This document shows, in pieces, positions 1-10,523 of a stretch of DNA of 64,000 nt. Positions within the stretch are counted from its first letter, which is position 1; each line of letters starts with the position of its first letter. The DNA is from Cladochytrium replicatum (taxonomy: Eukaryota; Chytridiomycota; Chytridiomycetes; Cladochytriales; Cladochytriaceae), in contig JAHLKD010000019.1 in the NCBI GenBank assembly GCA_025526935.1, positions 248,001 to 312,000 on the forward strand. Reading direction: 5' to 3'. The notes under the pieces were generated by a model, which saw only the letters and a program-made list of their open reading frames with translations, ran no database searches and was not told the origin of the DNA. The translations under genes and the position numbers were made by a program.

Positions 1-914
1 CCGCGAACACAGTACCGTTCATTTCCACAGAACCAAACGCATATCATCGGTTTCAGACTGATTTGGAGACTTCGTTCACAGTGGGCAGTACTTTGAAGGC
101 CAAATGGATTCTGAAAATGGAGTTATTGCAGACAACGGATGGATATTTCCTTAGCAATGCATTTATGTAAAGAAGATTCTCGAAGAAGCAAATTTATGGG
201 GTACCAACATCAAACTGACCAAAACACCAATGTCGAAATCATATATCTTTGATGAGACCACACCAGTAATGTCTGATGCCGAGGCAACACAATTTCGATC
301 AATGCTAATGAAATTATCGTACGTGGCGACTAAGACACGACAGGATATTCCATACGCAGTTAATATTTTGGCCTATCGATTACGATGATATTTACTTGGT
401 ACTTGGGATTACGGTTTAGTCTATACATGGACTGGTATCACGTCTCCGATGCTAAGACCCGACAGTCTCTACACGTTTGATTCGGCTAACAAACCCACAA
501 GGTTATGCCGATGCAGACTGGGTGGGCGATGCAGATAGATACTCAAGAACAGGTTACGTGATAATGTTTGCTAATGCAGCAATCAATTGGCAGTCGATTC
601 GACAACAGACTATTGCAGCCTCGTTGTCAGAAGCCCAACTGTATGCATTGAACAATCTATCGCGTGAGATGAAGTGGATGAAAAATCTTATGACGGGTAA
701 AGGGATTAAGTCGTTCAATCCTCTCCGTTTATGGCAAGACAATCAATCCACTGAATCCATCACAAACAATCTGTTCAACAACAAACGGACCAAACACATG
801 GACGTTCGCGAGAGATTTGTGAATCTCCAAGTTGAACAGAAGCATCAGGAGTTACACCATATGGATACTCCTGATATGATCGCAGACATCTTAACTAAAA
901 CCTCTTGGAAGTAA
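1..914 (+). mobile_element. Degenerate Ty1/copia retrotransposon pol fragment (reverse transcriptase end plus RNase H)
   Basis: About 164-420 reads as the 3' part of a copia reverse transcriptase, with TKTPMS and a YVATKTRQDIPYAVN-like block, then a DYGLVYT block after an in-frame stop near 386. From 477 an open 145-codon stretch is a copia RNase H: DADWVGD, TGYVI, SEAQLYAL, DNQSTES, KRTKHMDVRERF and a terminal MIADILTKT. At least two frameshifts (near 160 and 500) and one stop break the reading, so it is a dead fragment. Its 5' part lies outside the window. No matching pair of long terminal repeats flanks it. Confidence 0.85.
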
Positions 915-1839
915 ATTATACCTTAAACCCAGGGGCTCGTTGGGGCTAGTCAGCCAGTCGTTACTTAATATACTATCTTGAACAACTGACTGGCGATATC
1001 CATACAACTCACCTTTATTTCAATGGGATATCAACTTCAGCATTTGCAGAAAGATATAATCGATTGAGTGACACTCTCGGTTGTACATATCTAATGACTG
1101 ATGGGGCGTGGTAAGTATTTCGATTGATGGACTTGGCCAATCCAGTCATTGATAGTACAAAATATAAACGCCTGATATACAGAAATGTCACTGTTAAAAA
1201 CAAGGGCTTCTCCTGGCAGTGGCAGGGCGTCTTTAGCTGTACTTTAGCTAGCACAACAGCTCCAGGTTCCGTCTCTTGGCCCAGTACCTGTTCTCCCAGG
1301 TGTGTGTATATGCGTAATAATCAGGCAGGCTGTACACTACACCCAAGGTGGTCAGGCAACCAGAGAATGCTGTGGTCAAAGACATTGGTCACATCAACTC
1401 AAAGGACCAAGCCACACCACATTCCCCACTAAATGCCACCATCACTCTACACAGAACTTGCCAAACATGGAAATAATTACATGAAATACAAGTCCATAAA
1501 TAAGAACGAAGAGGGATTGACTAAAAAACTCTCAGATCAAAGAGAAAAAAGACAACCCAAAGGATAACCCATTTAGCGAACAGTCTGATATGCTAGTTTT
1601 TAACAGTCACTCTTCACGAACATTTCTAATTGTTGAACTAAAGCATATAGATGATGATCTATTACGAGTTTGGACACCTTTGGTTATTTCTTCATGGGTT
1701 ATATTTATTCTAGCCATAGGTATAGTAAACTGTCATTACTTTTCTATTATCCACTTGTAGAAGTGAAGCATGGATCAGATCAGAGCAAAGGTTTACATCT
1801 GATTCCCACGTTCGTGGGAAACATGTGCAACTACAATCC
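915..1839. other. Intergenic stretch, probably retrotransposon-derived
   Basis: No open frame here resembles a known protein. It follows directly on the copia RNase H fragment and precedes a solo-LTR-like element, so it may be residual retrotransposon or insertion debris. The longest frames (about 60-100 codons) show no domain, signal peptide or intron pattern. Confidence 0.4.
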
Positions 1840-2081
1840 TGTTGAGGAGAGCTAGATCTCATGCACAGTTAAGCATGATTATGCGTAGCTACGCATGTGA
1901 GAAGAAAAGTCAAACCTTATCGCTGGGATCCAGATCTTCCGGAAGGAAAAGCCAAAACGACAGTACACTTATTTAAGGAGCCTGTGGTGATACACACAAG
2001 GAGCATTCTCTTGCGTTAGCACTTGTGACTCACAATCTTCTTTATTCATCTCTTATTATCATTAACCCATGAATCAACACA
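1840..2081 (+). mobile_element. Candidate solo LTR (242 bp)
   Basis: The element begins TGTTGA (1840-1845). Its inverse, TCAACA, lies at 2074-2079, and the sequence can be closed as TG...CA at 2081. The flanks are TACAATCC on the left (1832-1839) and TACAATCT on the right (2082-2089), a 7 of 8 match that could be a target-site duplication. Inside are a TTATTTAAGG TATA-like box near 1971 and a 16-bp perfect palindrome, ATGCGTAGCTACGCAT, near 1880-1895. The 8-bp duplication is longer than the usual 5 bp of copia elements, so a non-autonomous DNA transposon is an alternative. Confidence 0.4.
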
Positions 2082-2440
2082 TACAATCTGAGGATCCAGA
2101 CCACAGCTTTATGTCGCCATGAGGGATTGAGTTCATGTTCTACTAACAGCATGGATACAACAGACATACAATGAAAGTCATATCCAACATCTCAAACAAA
2201 ATGGTTAGCCTGAAACAAATCCCTCCGCACAACACAAAACTTTAAGGTGCCTGCCACCGAAAGAAACCAAAACGTACAATCCCACAACTTCCTGACATGC
2301 TAATCAGGAAAACCCACTACAGAGAGCAAATTACTGAAGACACACAAGTCCATAAACACATAAAGAAAATCCTGAAATCCAAGATGCCCAGAATCCAACC
2401 TGGCTCATATTTTTTCTGCAGTTAGATTGCAATGTCAAAA

Positions 2441-2734
2441 TTACATGCATTTGTGGGATTTGGGAACAAACCCGCGGCGCTGTTCTTTCAGCATCATGAC
2501 GTATCCAGCTAGGTGCTCTGGTCCGGTACTCATGTTATTAATGGTATTAGCATTTTTTGGATCTTCCTCGGTGGGTGAGCTGTCTTCATCTGTCGTTGGT
2601 GTTCCCTTTGAGCGCGAAAGTTGAGCCCTAAATTTCTTCTTTGCTTCCTTCCTATTGTCGACAGCAGCATAGTCCAGCGGCCTGTCGTCGTCCCACTCCT
2701 CGTCCATCCCGTTTTCGTCCCACTCCTCGTCCAT
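2441..2734 (-). pseudogene. Truncated 5' fragment of SEN54 (tRNA-splicing endonuclease subunit), duplicated
   Basis: This reverse-strand reading matches the first coding exon of the intact SEN54 at 16484-16719 (DYAAVDNRKEAKKKFRAQL, then MLKEQRRG before the donor site). The following intron is present down to its acceptor. Homology stops about 17 bases into exon 2, where unrelated sequence begins, so the rest of the subunit is missing. A 9-residue unit (DEEWDENGM) is present twice here and once in the intact gene. A 2-bp deletion lies just upstream. No function is expected. Confidence 0.8.
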
Positions 2735-2836
2735 CCCGTTTTCGTCCCAAAATCTGATCGATTTCCTGTCCTTGCCGGTGTCTACCGTGTCTGATGAAGG
2801 GGAAAAGTTCGGAATTCTAATTCTGTGAACGAACCC

Positions 2837-3380
2837 ATGGCAGCAATCCCGCAGAACAGCAACAACAACTCCATCAACGAAGAGGAGGACCCGCCCGTCC
2901 TAGACCCCGACGATGCAGCATTCTTCCATCGTCTGCTGCTGATGCACGAAAACAGAAGCTTTGACAGTGGTTGGACGTCTGACATGGATGCTAGAACACT
3001 CACACCGCACCAAGACCTCGAGCTTTCCGACGACGGCGAGAGAAGTGCCAAACAGCCCAGCAACGGTGCAAGCGGGCACGACATCCAGTTAAACATTTTT
3101 GAACCATCACAACCTTTACGGTCACAAAAGTCCCGTGTGAAATGGGCCGAAACCGTCAGGGCCAACAGCGGACCGTCTCCAGGTGAGATTTACCAGCTGA
3201 AACGGCTACAACCGCCCTGACGTACGGATCAATCACTGAGAATTCTACAGAAGAGTGCATCGTCGACCACGGGCAACACCTGCACCACCGAAGCCTGATC
3301 GAAGAAAGCTGATTCTTGCCTTTGCTGGACTAGTCCTGGCTGTTGGTGGTTGTATACTGGCAATCACCCGTGGTTCATGA
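2837..3380 (+). CDS. Small protein with one C-terminal transmembrane helix, copy A (161 aa)
   Basis: Two exons, 2837-3182 and 3241-3380; the 58-base intron has a CTGAC branch-like site and ends CTGAG. The protein starts MAAIPQNSNNN and has an acidic, Ser-rich soluble part without a recognised domain. It ends in a basic stretch (RRPRATPAPPKPDRRK) followed by one hydrophobic helix (LILAFAGLVLAVGGCILAI) and a 4-residue tail. That is the layout of a tail-anchored membrane protein. No signal peptide is seen. The copy at 16824 differs by about one residue (V to I in the helix). It lies divergent from the SEN54 5' end. Function unknown. Confidence 0.65.
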
Positions 3381-3617
3381 GTCGATAAGAGACTAGTCCG
3401 TCCGTCGTCAAGTTCGTCTGGACTATGGTTCTCCTCTACGCTCGTTTTTTCGAATCATTGCTGTAGATAGAATATATACCCTCACCATTCACGCAGTACA
3501 TATCAATACTTTCCTTTTCATTTTTTCTCCAATGTATTTCGAGTTAATTTTCTAGTAAAACTTCGTGTCAAAGCCGCTGACTCTGGAGTTCCCAACTTCA
3601 ATAACTGTGACATTCGG

Positions 3618-6600
3618 ATGGGGGCGACCGAGAGCAAGCTCGCATTCAGAAAGAACGTCTTCCAGCTGTACGAGCAGCGAGTAAGTCGATAGAGAGATCG
3701 CAATCTTCAAAGATCGCTTACCAAATCGTTTTGTGGGTCGTCATTGCAGGGAATTCCGGCGCAGGAACACGAATACTGGGCTCGCTTTTACCAGCTGCCC
3801 GAAACCGCAGAGGACGTCTTCAACCTCTTCTCGCCAAAAGATACCCGCAAAGTCCGCGATGCCGCACCCGAGAATCTTGAGACCCTTATCTCAAAGGTGT
3901 GCGTCAAAATACCCACAAAACATCGACTTTCCCTGAGATTCACGAAATGTTGCTGCGTACATCTTTTCGATATAGCTCATTACCCGGCTCTCCGAATTCC
4001 TGGATAGCGAAGAGAAGCCAACTCCCGAAACGTGCAAACAGGCCCTCAACTGTGTCCGCACCATGACCCGCCTGATCCCTTACATCTTTGAGCTCGAGAA
4101 GCCCGAACTCGAGGATAAATTGTTCTGGTCCGAAGCGACCATTGGGGCGGACGTGTCAGAGGTGCTCTTGTCCGCAACTGGGAGTGAATCATCTGAAGCC
4201 TCAGCTGCAAGGGCGAAAGTGGCGGGGGAAGTCCGAGGAGTGAGGTTGATGAAAACCGTTATTGGACTCCTGTTCTTCAGAGGGTAAGTGACAGGATTCA
4301 GAATTATTTGCGATTTGCACTGACCCATTCGGCAGTTTCACGATCCCGTTTACAAGTGCACAGGAGACGGTTGGTGTGCACTATACGATCTGGAGCCCCG
4401 GTGTCGGCGCATCATCTGCACCAACGGCAACCCGTGAGCACCATACCAACCGTACAGAAACCCTCCGATTGCTCCTCACGCTCCTCTCCCGGTCGATCTA
4501 CGTCAAACCCGCCGCGATCGTCTCAAAATTCCAACACCGTTGGGCCTCCGTTGTGATCCATGGGGGAAGCACTACGGGGATCGAGAAGAGGGGTGTTTTG
4601 ACGCTGCTTTGCAGTTTGGTCAATACCGTTTGCGCGTACGATCCTGTCGGTTGGGGGATTGTTCCGTACAACCATGTATATGATTTTGTGCGAGACGGAA
4701 GGAGATATACTCATACTTGGCATGTTCTTTTAGATGCTGTTCACGGATACGCAAGAGCAACTCGTGGCGCTTTCGGTTCACACCCTTGTGGCACTCTTGG
4801 ATGTTGGTGCGCCGGTCGCGCAACCACAGGCTTCTCCAGCGACTGTACGAAAGTTGCAAACAGAAAGTGCGAACGGGGCGGCTGTGGAAGAGAAGGCGAA
4901 CGGAAAGGCACCGTATGTGATGATTGATACAGTTTATTTCACTATTCCTTATCTTTATGATTTTTGCAGAGCAACCGAGCCTATTCAAAGAGCTGAGTCG
5001 AACGAGTCGGTTGGTGTCCGATCAACGCTCTCCGAATCAAAGGTGTGAAACAATGTCCAAGGATAATCGATCAGGGTGAGGCGCTGATGAGTTTGTCATA
5101 GGACGGCGCTCAAGGGCAGCAGAATGACTTCAGGTTCTACGTGGCAAAGCTGCACCGGTCTTCTGACTTTCAAGTCATTCTGGATAATCTTTGCAGGCTC
5201 CTTAAAAACCCTATCGACGTGTGTTTCGAACGCATCTCTTGTCGGCTACATTTCTAACTTTGTTTTCTTAGTCTGCCAACGCATATCTCCCTGGCTCAAC
5301 CAAACGGGTAACGATCCACGCCGAGGTGTTGATGTTGTTCTGGAAACTTATCGAGGCAAATGAGGTCAGTCAGTTATCGTTTCGTGCACATATCAAATGC
5401 TTATTTGATTCGGTTGCAGAGATTCTTCCACTATGCGCTTGATTCGGATAAGATATTGACCATCCTATCCGCTATCATCTACTTCACCCTCCAGTCCAGA
5501 AATGATCCAAGTAATGCCAACCTTTCACCCGCTCCCCAAAAACTCATCATCACATCCTCCAGCGCAGGTTGGCTTGTCCCGCATGTGCTGCTTCCTGCTC
5601 CACAATCTCTCCCAAGAGCGGGCTTTCGGTGTCCAACTCAATACCCACTTTGATGCTGCTAGTGCTGCGGCGAGTGGTGCCTCATCGATTGCCAGCAAGC
5701 AACTTCCTGTTTTCAGTTCAGGCACTTGGGCAGATTTCCTGTTCCTCTCGGCACACGCTTTCATCACCACAACAGGTGGCAAGTTCTCGCAGCTTAGTTC
5801 GCTGCACGAGACGCTGTTGATTGCGCTGGCGAACGTATCGCCATATGTAAAGGGGTTGAGTGTGGTCGCGGCGAATAAGCTCATGACGCTGTTCTCGGCT
5901 TTCGCGAGCCCGGGATTCATGTTCGCCGCGGAGGGGCATCACAAGTACATTTTCTATGTGCTGGAAATATTCAACAACCTCTTACAGTATCAAATGACTG
6001 GTATGTCACCACCTTTCATTGGATTTCTTCTCGGTATGCTAATAAATTTCTCCATTTCCTTAAGGCAACTCGCCGTTGATCTATTCCATTGTCCGCAACA
6101 AACAAAAGTTTTACGACCTTCATCGTCTCACATTCGAAGGCGCCCAGGCAGACATTCAACGCCTTCGAGCGCTCAAAGCTGCCCGTCTGCAGCAACAGCA
6201 GTCTGGCGGGAGTGTGCCAGCAACGCCGCTGAACGGAGACGGTGAAGAAGACCGCGAGGAAGCAGAAGCAGAAGTATCGACACCAGGGATGTCAGAGAAG
6301 GCGAGGGGCAAGCAACGTGCAGGCAGCGGGGAGGCATCGGAACGCGCGGGTCAGGAGAGGAATTCTGAGGCTGCAGCAGCTCAAGTGGCTGCGGCGGTGC
6401 CAGTTGTTCCAACGTTTGACGATAAAGGCAAATTCGTCCCAACGAAAGAATGGGTATGCTGAACACCTTCTGGCTTCCGTGATTGGGCTAATGTTGATGA
6501 ATACAGTTCTACTACTGGAAAGCACATCTTCCTCTCAGCGTGATATTGACGCTCTGTGACACACTCGCACCGCAGATCGAGCACCTCTGTATCGAAAAGG

Positions 6601-6975
6601 GACTCAACGACGACCGGCAGGTTCTTGAACACCTTCAGAGCGGGACATTGGTTGGACTTCTCCCACTTCCGCACCCGATCTACGTGCGACGGTTCTTTTT
6701 CAATGAGGCGATGAGGATCTGGTTTACAAGCTATCTTTGGGTATGTTTATCAGTTGTAAAAAGCAATGATTCTCGTTTGCTAAACTCCATTCTTAAACAA
6801 TTAATAGGGAGTCATTTTCCTGAAGAGTACGGGAACAACAAATCCGGAAATTGTGAAACTTTGCCCTCCAATATGGACCGGTAAACTTTGTTTTCATCGC
6901 AGGTTGTCAATATCTTTAACTGCTCCCATTTTAGGAACTCAAGTACGGCTGTTTCATGTTAAACTCTCATCGTAA
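3618..6975 (+). CDS. HID1: HID1-family protein, copy A (Golgi/dense-core vesicle trafficking factor)
   Basis: Fourteen exons give 861 residues, close to animal HID1 (nearly 800). The start MGATESKLAFRKNVFQLYEQ has a Gly2 and a following basic stretch, as in the myristoylated N terminus of animal HID1. Family blocks include RTMTRLIPYIFE, DPTQVGL (formed across an intron), NVSPYVKGLSVVAANKL, EVFNNLLQYQ, LIYSIVRNKQKFY, HLQSGTLVGLLP and the C-terminal WGVIFLKS. HID1 proteins are peripheral trans-Golgi proteins needed for secretory-granule cargo sorting; fission yeast homologues act at the Golgi. A low-complexity acidic/Ala linker (about residues 640-710) interrupts the fold. Exons run 3618-3680, 3750-3896, 3976-4283 and onward to 6935-6975, all phases consistent. 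Confidence 0.88.
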
Positions 6976-7184
6976 CATTGCCGACTTTCCTTGAACAAAT
7001 AAAGCGCTTGGACCGGGACTAGGAGCCTTTCTTTGTTCACTTTTGGAGTTCATTGTTTGGGTGCAGTGGTAAAGTGGCTGCACATTTGCACCTTTGCAGG
7101 TTTGCTTGCCCTCGGCTTTTCAGAGAGTTTTGAGATTATCTCGCCAGTAATGGGATGTGCACAGGTTTTGGCACCTGCACTATC

Positions 7185-7709
7185 CACCCAGCTAAATGGC
7201 TCACTATGCCGCTACCAAAAGAAAATTAATTCATTATATATGTCATACATACCTGTTTCAAGAGTCGAAGCGGAACGGAATGATTTGTCAATTGGGTTCG
7301 AAGTACCAATCAGAATGTGCGTGTTGCGGCTGTCTCCGTTGCTGTCAAACGTGCACTCCACACAAATGTGCCATACTGGCGTAAATCAATAAACACGTGA
7401 CCACGATCCTCTCTGCACAAGAGCTGGTAGACTCACAGTTGCGCAGCATTTCTCAAGAGCAGACCTTGAGAGCTATACTTTCTGTCCACCCGGACACTTG
7501 AAGTCTGTAACATTCCAGCCACACCACAACAAAAATGGACGCCGCCTTTGTTAAACCAAAGCCTAAGGCAGTGTCCGACGCATGCCAAAGACTGGTGGAC
7601 AGTCATCTGCTTGACACACAGAAGCGAAGTCTGACATCCAGCCGAATTTCAGAGGCGTTCAACGAGGGAAACAGCATGCAGGACAAACACAGACGTATAT
7701 CAGAACAGG
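7185..7709. other. Intergenic stretch between duplication copy A and the Ty3 fragment
   Basis: No gene recognised. The short frame at 7535-7720 has no family signature. The sequence is flanked by duplication on one side and retrotransposon on the other and may belong to the latter. Confidence 0.3.
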
Positions 7710-8583
7710 GTGGCAAATAAAGCGCTCCAGAGCCCAGCTCCACATCTTCTTCCAGTGACTCCAGCAAGTTGGGCCTGGCTTCTCTGCATGCACCAGGTCA
7801 AGGGTTGCCAGGTGTGTCAAGATCATGCTCGGGCACCCTCTCATTCAACTTTCCTCCTGAATATTGCAGCCATAACTGGTTGTTGGGCTCATTCATCTTT
7901 AGACAATGCAGGTCCATTCTGTGGTTGTTATTCATTGATTGGCATTCTTGTTGTAGTGTGCTGCTTCTCTTCACGATGTCATCTCTACAAGTGTAACATC
8001 AACCCACCATCCAAAGAAGTTGGCAATTTGATATATGAGAGATATTATCCACTCCATGGTTTACCAGAGAGATTCACATCAGATAGAGGATCTGCCTTTG
8101 TTAGTGGGATGATGCAGACAGTTCTGAAGCGATTGGGAATCGAGCAGCATTCTACTACAGCTCATCATCCACAGGCTAATCCAATTGCAGAGAGCATAGT
8201 AAAATTGGCAGTTGCAGTTCTAGCCAAATTAGCTGATGCAGTGTACGATGGGGATGACTGTGGGTTAGCATGGGAGCGTTACCTTCCGATGGTTGAGTTT
8301 GCAATCATTTCACAAGTTCGAGCCAGTAATGAACCTTTGGGAGTTACCAGATTCAAACAGGATGTGGGATATAATCCCATTGGTCCAGGAGCCCTTATCG
8401 ATTCGTCATAACATCGTGCCCTACGGTCAGCTGATGTAGAGAGACTATTTGATCGATTGAGGGAATTGCAAATCTAGTGCACTACACTTTATTCTGAGTA
8501 TCAGGAGTATTACAAAAGAGCTCAGGACACAAAGAGGCCAATTCCAATATTCAAAGTTGGAGACAATGTTATGCTCACTAAGG
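7710..8583 (+). mobile_element. Degenerate Ty3/gypsy integrase fragment
   Basis: The open part (to 8411) carries the retroviral-type integrase core. It shows a CQVCQ zinc-site remnant, an LDNAGPF block in the position of the first catalytic Asp, then TSDRGSAF and a Glu in NPIAES exactly 36 residues after that Asp (D-x35-E). HHPQAN precedes the Glu. In the same frame, after TAA at 8409-8411 and TAG near 8477, the C-terminal integrase block continues (YYKRAQDTKRPIPIFKVGDNVMLTK). It is cut off at about 8584 by a GC-rich insertion. Two nonsense codons make it inactive. Confidence 0.85.
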
Positions 8584-8746
8584 TTCGGCGGGTCCGGGTC
8601 GGGTCCGGGTTCAGTGGCGACCCGCATTAAACCCTTTGTGTCGGGTCGTGTTTGTCCAGGCACCCGCCAGGTCACTTACAGGTACAAAGGAAATACCTGG
8701 ACCAGAAGTGGTTGAAACCCGTACCAGACCCTGACCTGCCGGGTTT
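8584..8746. mobile_element. GC-rich inverted-repeat insertion (MITE-like, about 160 bp)
   Basis: The left arm (8586-8612, CGGCGGGTCCGGGTCGGGTC and following) and the right arm (8717-8742, AACCCGTACCAGACCCTGAC and following) are reverse complements over about 26 bases with about 5 mismatches. The element interrupts the integrase reading frame directly after VMLTK. Short terminal inverted repeats built of GGGTC/GGGCC motifs are known from hAT-type non-autonomous elements; that assignment is inference. No clear 8-bp target duplication was found. Confidence 0.55.
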
Positions 8747-8826
8747 CTGCCCAGGAGAGTATTGATTGAACTTGAGTTAGAACACAGATATTTACATGAA
8801 CACTTTATGTCTGTGTGGACAGTGTG

Positions 8827-10523
8827 CTATTTAGAAACACTATCGTAAAGAGAAACAAAACTCCACTGAACAATCACAAGTTGATAGGTGGAACAGTTCT
8901 GTATCTGGTTCATATCGTCAGAGTCCCATCCACCACTGGTTACGTCCTTCGCCAACCCAGTCCTGATGAACTTATCGATGTCATCATTTGAAAGCATGAA
9001 ATCCTTGGCTAAACCTGTCTTCCAAGGTTTCCAATCCACCTCAGGGAGCATTATGGACGAAAGATGCCCGATGTATACCGTCCAGAACCTTAGCCACTCA
9101 GAAGGATATGCATCCACTAATGCTCTGAACATGCGATAGATTGTGGCAGACGTACTTAGCGAATTGTTGTGCCGTATCCAGTTTCTGAGCAAAATGTGCA
9201 CCCTAAGAAGAGTAACGCTGCTCGGAGCACTGGAACTTGAAGTTGATGTTCGGCTTGAGCGGTCGTCAGATTCAACAAATATGGGCCGTAAGAACTCATT
9301 TCGGGAGAGGACTTCGTAGTTAACGCAGACGCACTTGATTGATGGTGGAAGAGACGGCAATTTAAGGTCATAAATAACCTCATTGATCTTATGCATCTGG
9401 CAGCAGATACCCTGCATGACCTCTTTCACCAAAAGGATAGCCGTACGACGGTGCTGCTGCAGGCTAAGCAATGCAAGGGAACTCGTTGGAGAACTGGTTC
9501 AATGTACCTTCGGAATTCTACCAATCCCCTTGATAGCCGACGATATGCTTATTGGGCTGTGTGTTGATGTTGGCGCCGCAGGTGCTGCAGCTTCTGAATG
9601 ACCAGCCTGTCGTTTCAGAGCAGCAAGCTCTCCCTCCAGGGTGGTCACACGTGATTTCCATTGTGAAATCTCCTGGGAAGTCGCCTGCTTCTCCCTTTCC
9701 ATTGCAGTGGTGATCTCCCTGAATCTTGCTAGCTCTTTGTGCTCGCCGTGCTGAATCAATGCACCCGCCCTGCCCAATTCATCAATGAGTGCCTTCTCTC
9801 GCACTTCTGCTGCGATGTGGGTCCTTCTCTCGTTCATTGCTGTCTCTTCAAGATCTTTTGTCATGTTCAACAGTCATTCTGACTGTTTGAGGACCTGTTT
9901 TGTCCTTTCATGGTCATCATCTGCTCGTTTGGTTGCTTGGAACTCGTCAACCTTTGCAGTGACAGGCATTCCTCTGTAAATGCCGTACTTGTGTCCCTGC
10001 CGCCTGTAAAGTCCAGAAATGTTGTTTCCTTCTGAAAGGAAGAGCTTTTCAAGCACTCCATACGATAGGCGTTTGCTGCTGTTATGAACTCCGTTCGTCC
10101 ACTGCATTCATCGTGAATTTCATTGAGGGCTTGACAAACTAGCTTGCTGTCAGAGTAAAGTCGGTCGATCAACCATTGAAGAACAAATCTTGGGCCGCAT
10201 TCATCACGATTTGTTTGACAGTTGCTGATGAAGTCCTCTGAGTCGTAGCTGTGGCCGCTTGCTTTGAATTTTGATACCAAAGTCATGTCTGAAGCAGGAC
10301 AGAGTCCGTCTATGAGCAAATAGTCAGCATCCCCTTTAGTACCATGTCGCGCCAGTTTCTTTGAAGGAACTGTCGATTTGACATCAAGGCCCACTTCTGC
10401 TTCTTCCACTTCAGAACCCGATCCCAGAGATTTTTCAGGTGCAGTCACCGGTTCTGCACTTGACTCTCTTTCAGATGATGGTTTGGATTGGTTCAAAGCT
10501 CGCTTCTTTGTAGTTCGAGGCAT
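8827..10523 (-). pseudogene. Coiled-coil protein gene with one frameshift and one stop; unrecognised family
   Basis: Read from MPRTTKKRALNQSKPSSE at 10523: a Ser/Glu-rich N terminus, a globular part (LVSKFKASGHSYDSEDF... VLQWLIDRLYSDSKLVCQAL), then a 1-base frameshift near 9995 into GIYRGMPVTAKVDEFQATKR. A TGA near 9871 follows, then a long heptad coiled coil (LEETAMNERR... EGELAALKRQ). A clean intron (about 9430-9490) joins GRIPK to QHRRTAILLVKEVMQGICC. The C-terminal part has a YPSEWLRFWTVYIGHL block. Such sparse lesions suggest recent decay, or sequence errors. Neighbours are transposons; a transposon capsid-like origin is possible but not shown. Confidence 0.5.

Larger units (their letters stand above)
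2398..7180. repeat. Segmental duplication, copy A (derived copy)
   Basis: This is near-identical to 16411-21170 over a truncated SEN54 exon, a small membrane-protein gene and all of HID1. Differences are scattered substitutions, a 27-bp repeat-unit gain in copy A, a 2-bp indel near 2790, and codon-sized indels inside HID1. Similarity begins abruptly at CCTGGCTCAT (2398/16411). It fades after the HID1 stop: the 200 bases downstream are alignable but clearly more diverged. The left break falls inside a coding exon of the intact SEN54 at copy B, so copy A is the derived copy. Confidence 0.93.

Noticed and set aside
1-914. Integrated virus as the source of the RT/RNase H fragment
   Set aside because: Motif order and RNase H ending (ADILTK) are those of Ty1/copia retrotransposons.
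2782-3165. Reverse-strand 127-codon frame (and its longer partner at 16664-17152)
   Set aside because: It is antisense to the small membrane-protein gene; composition mirrors that gene and no splice or family support exists.
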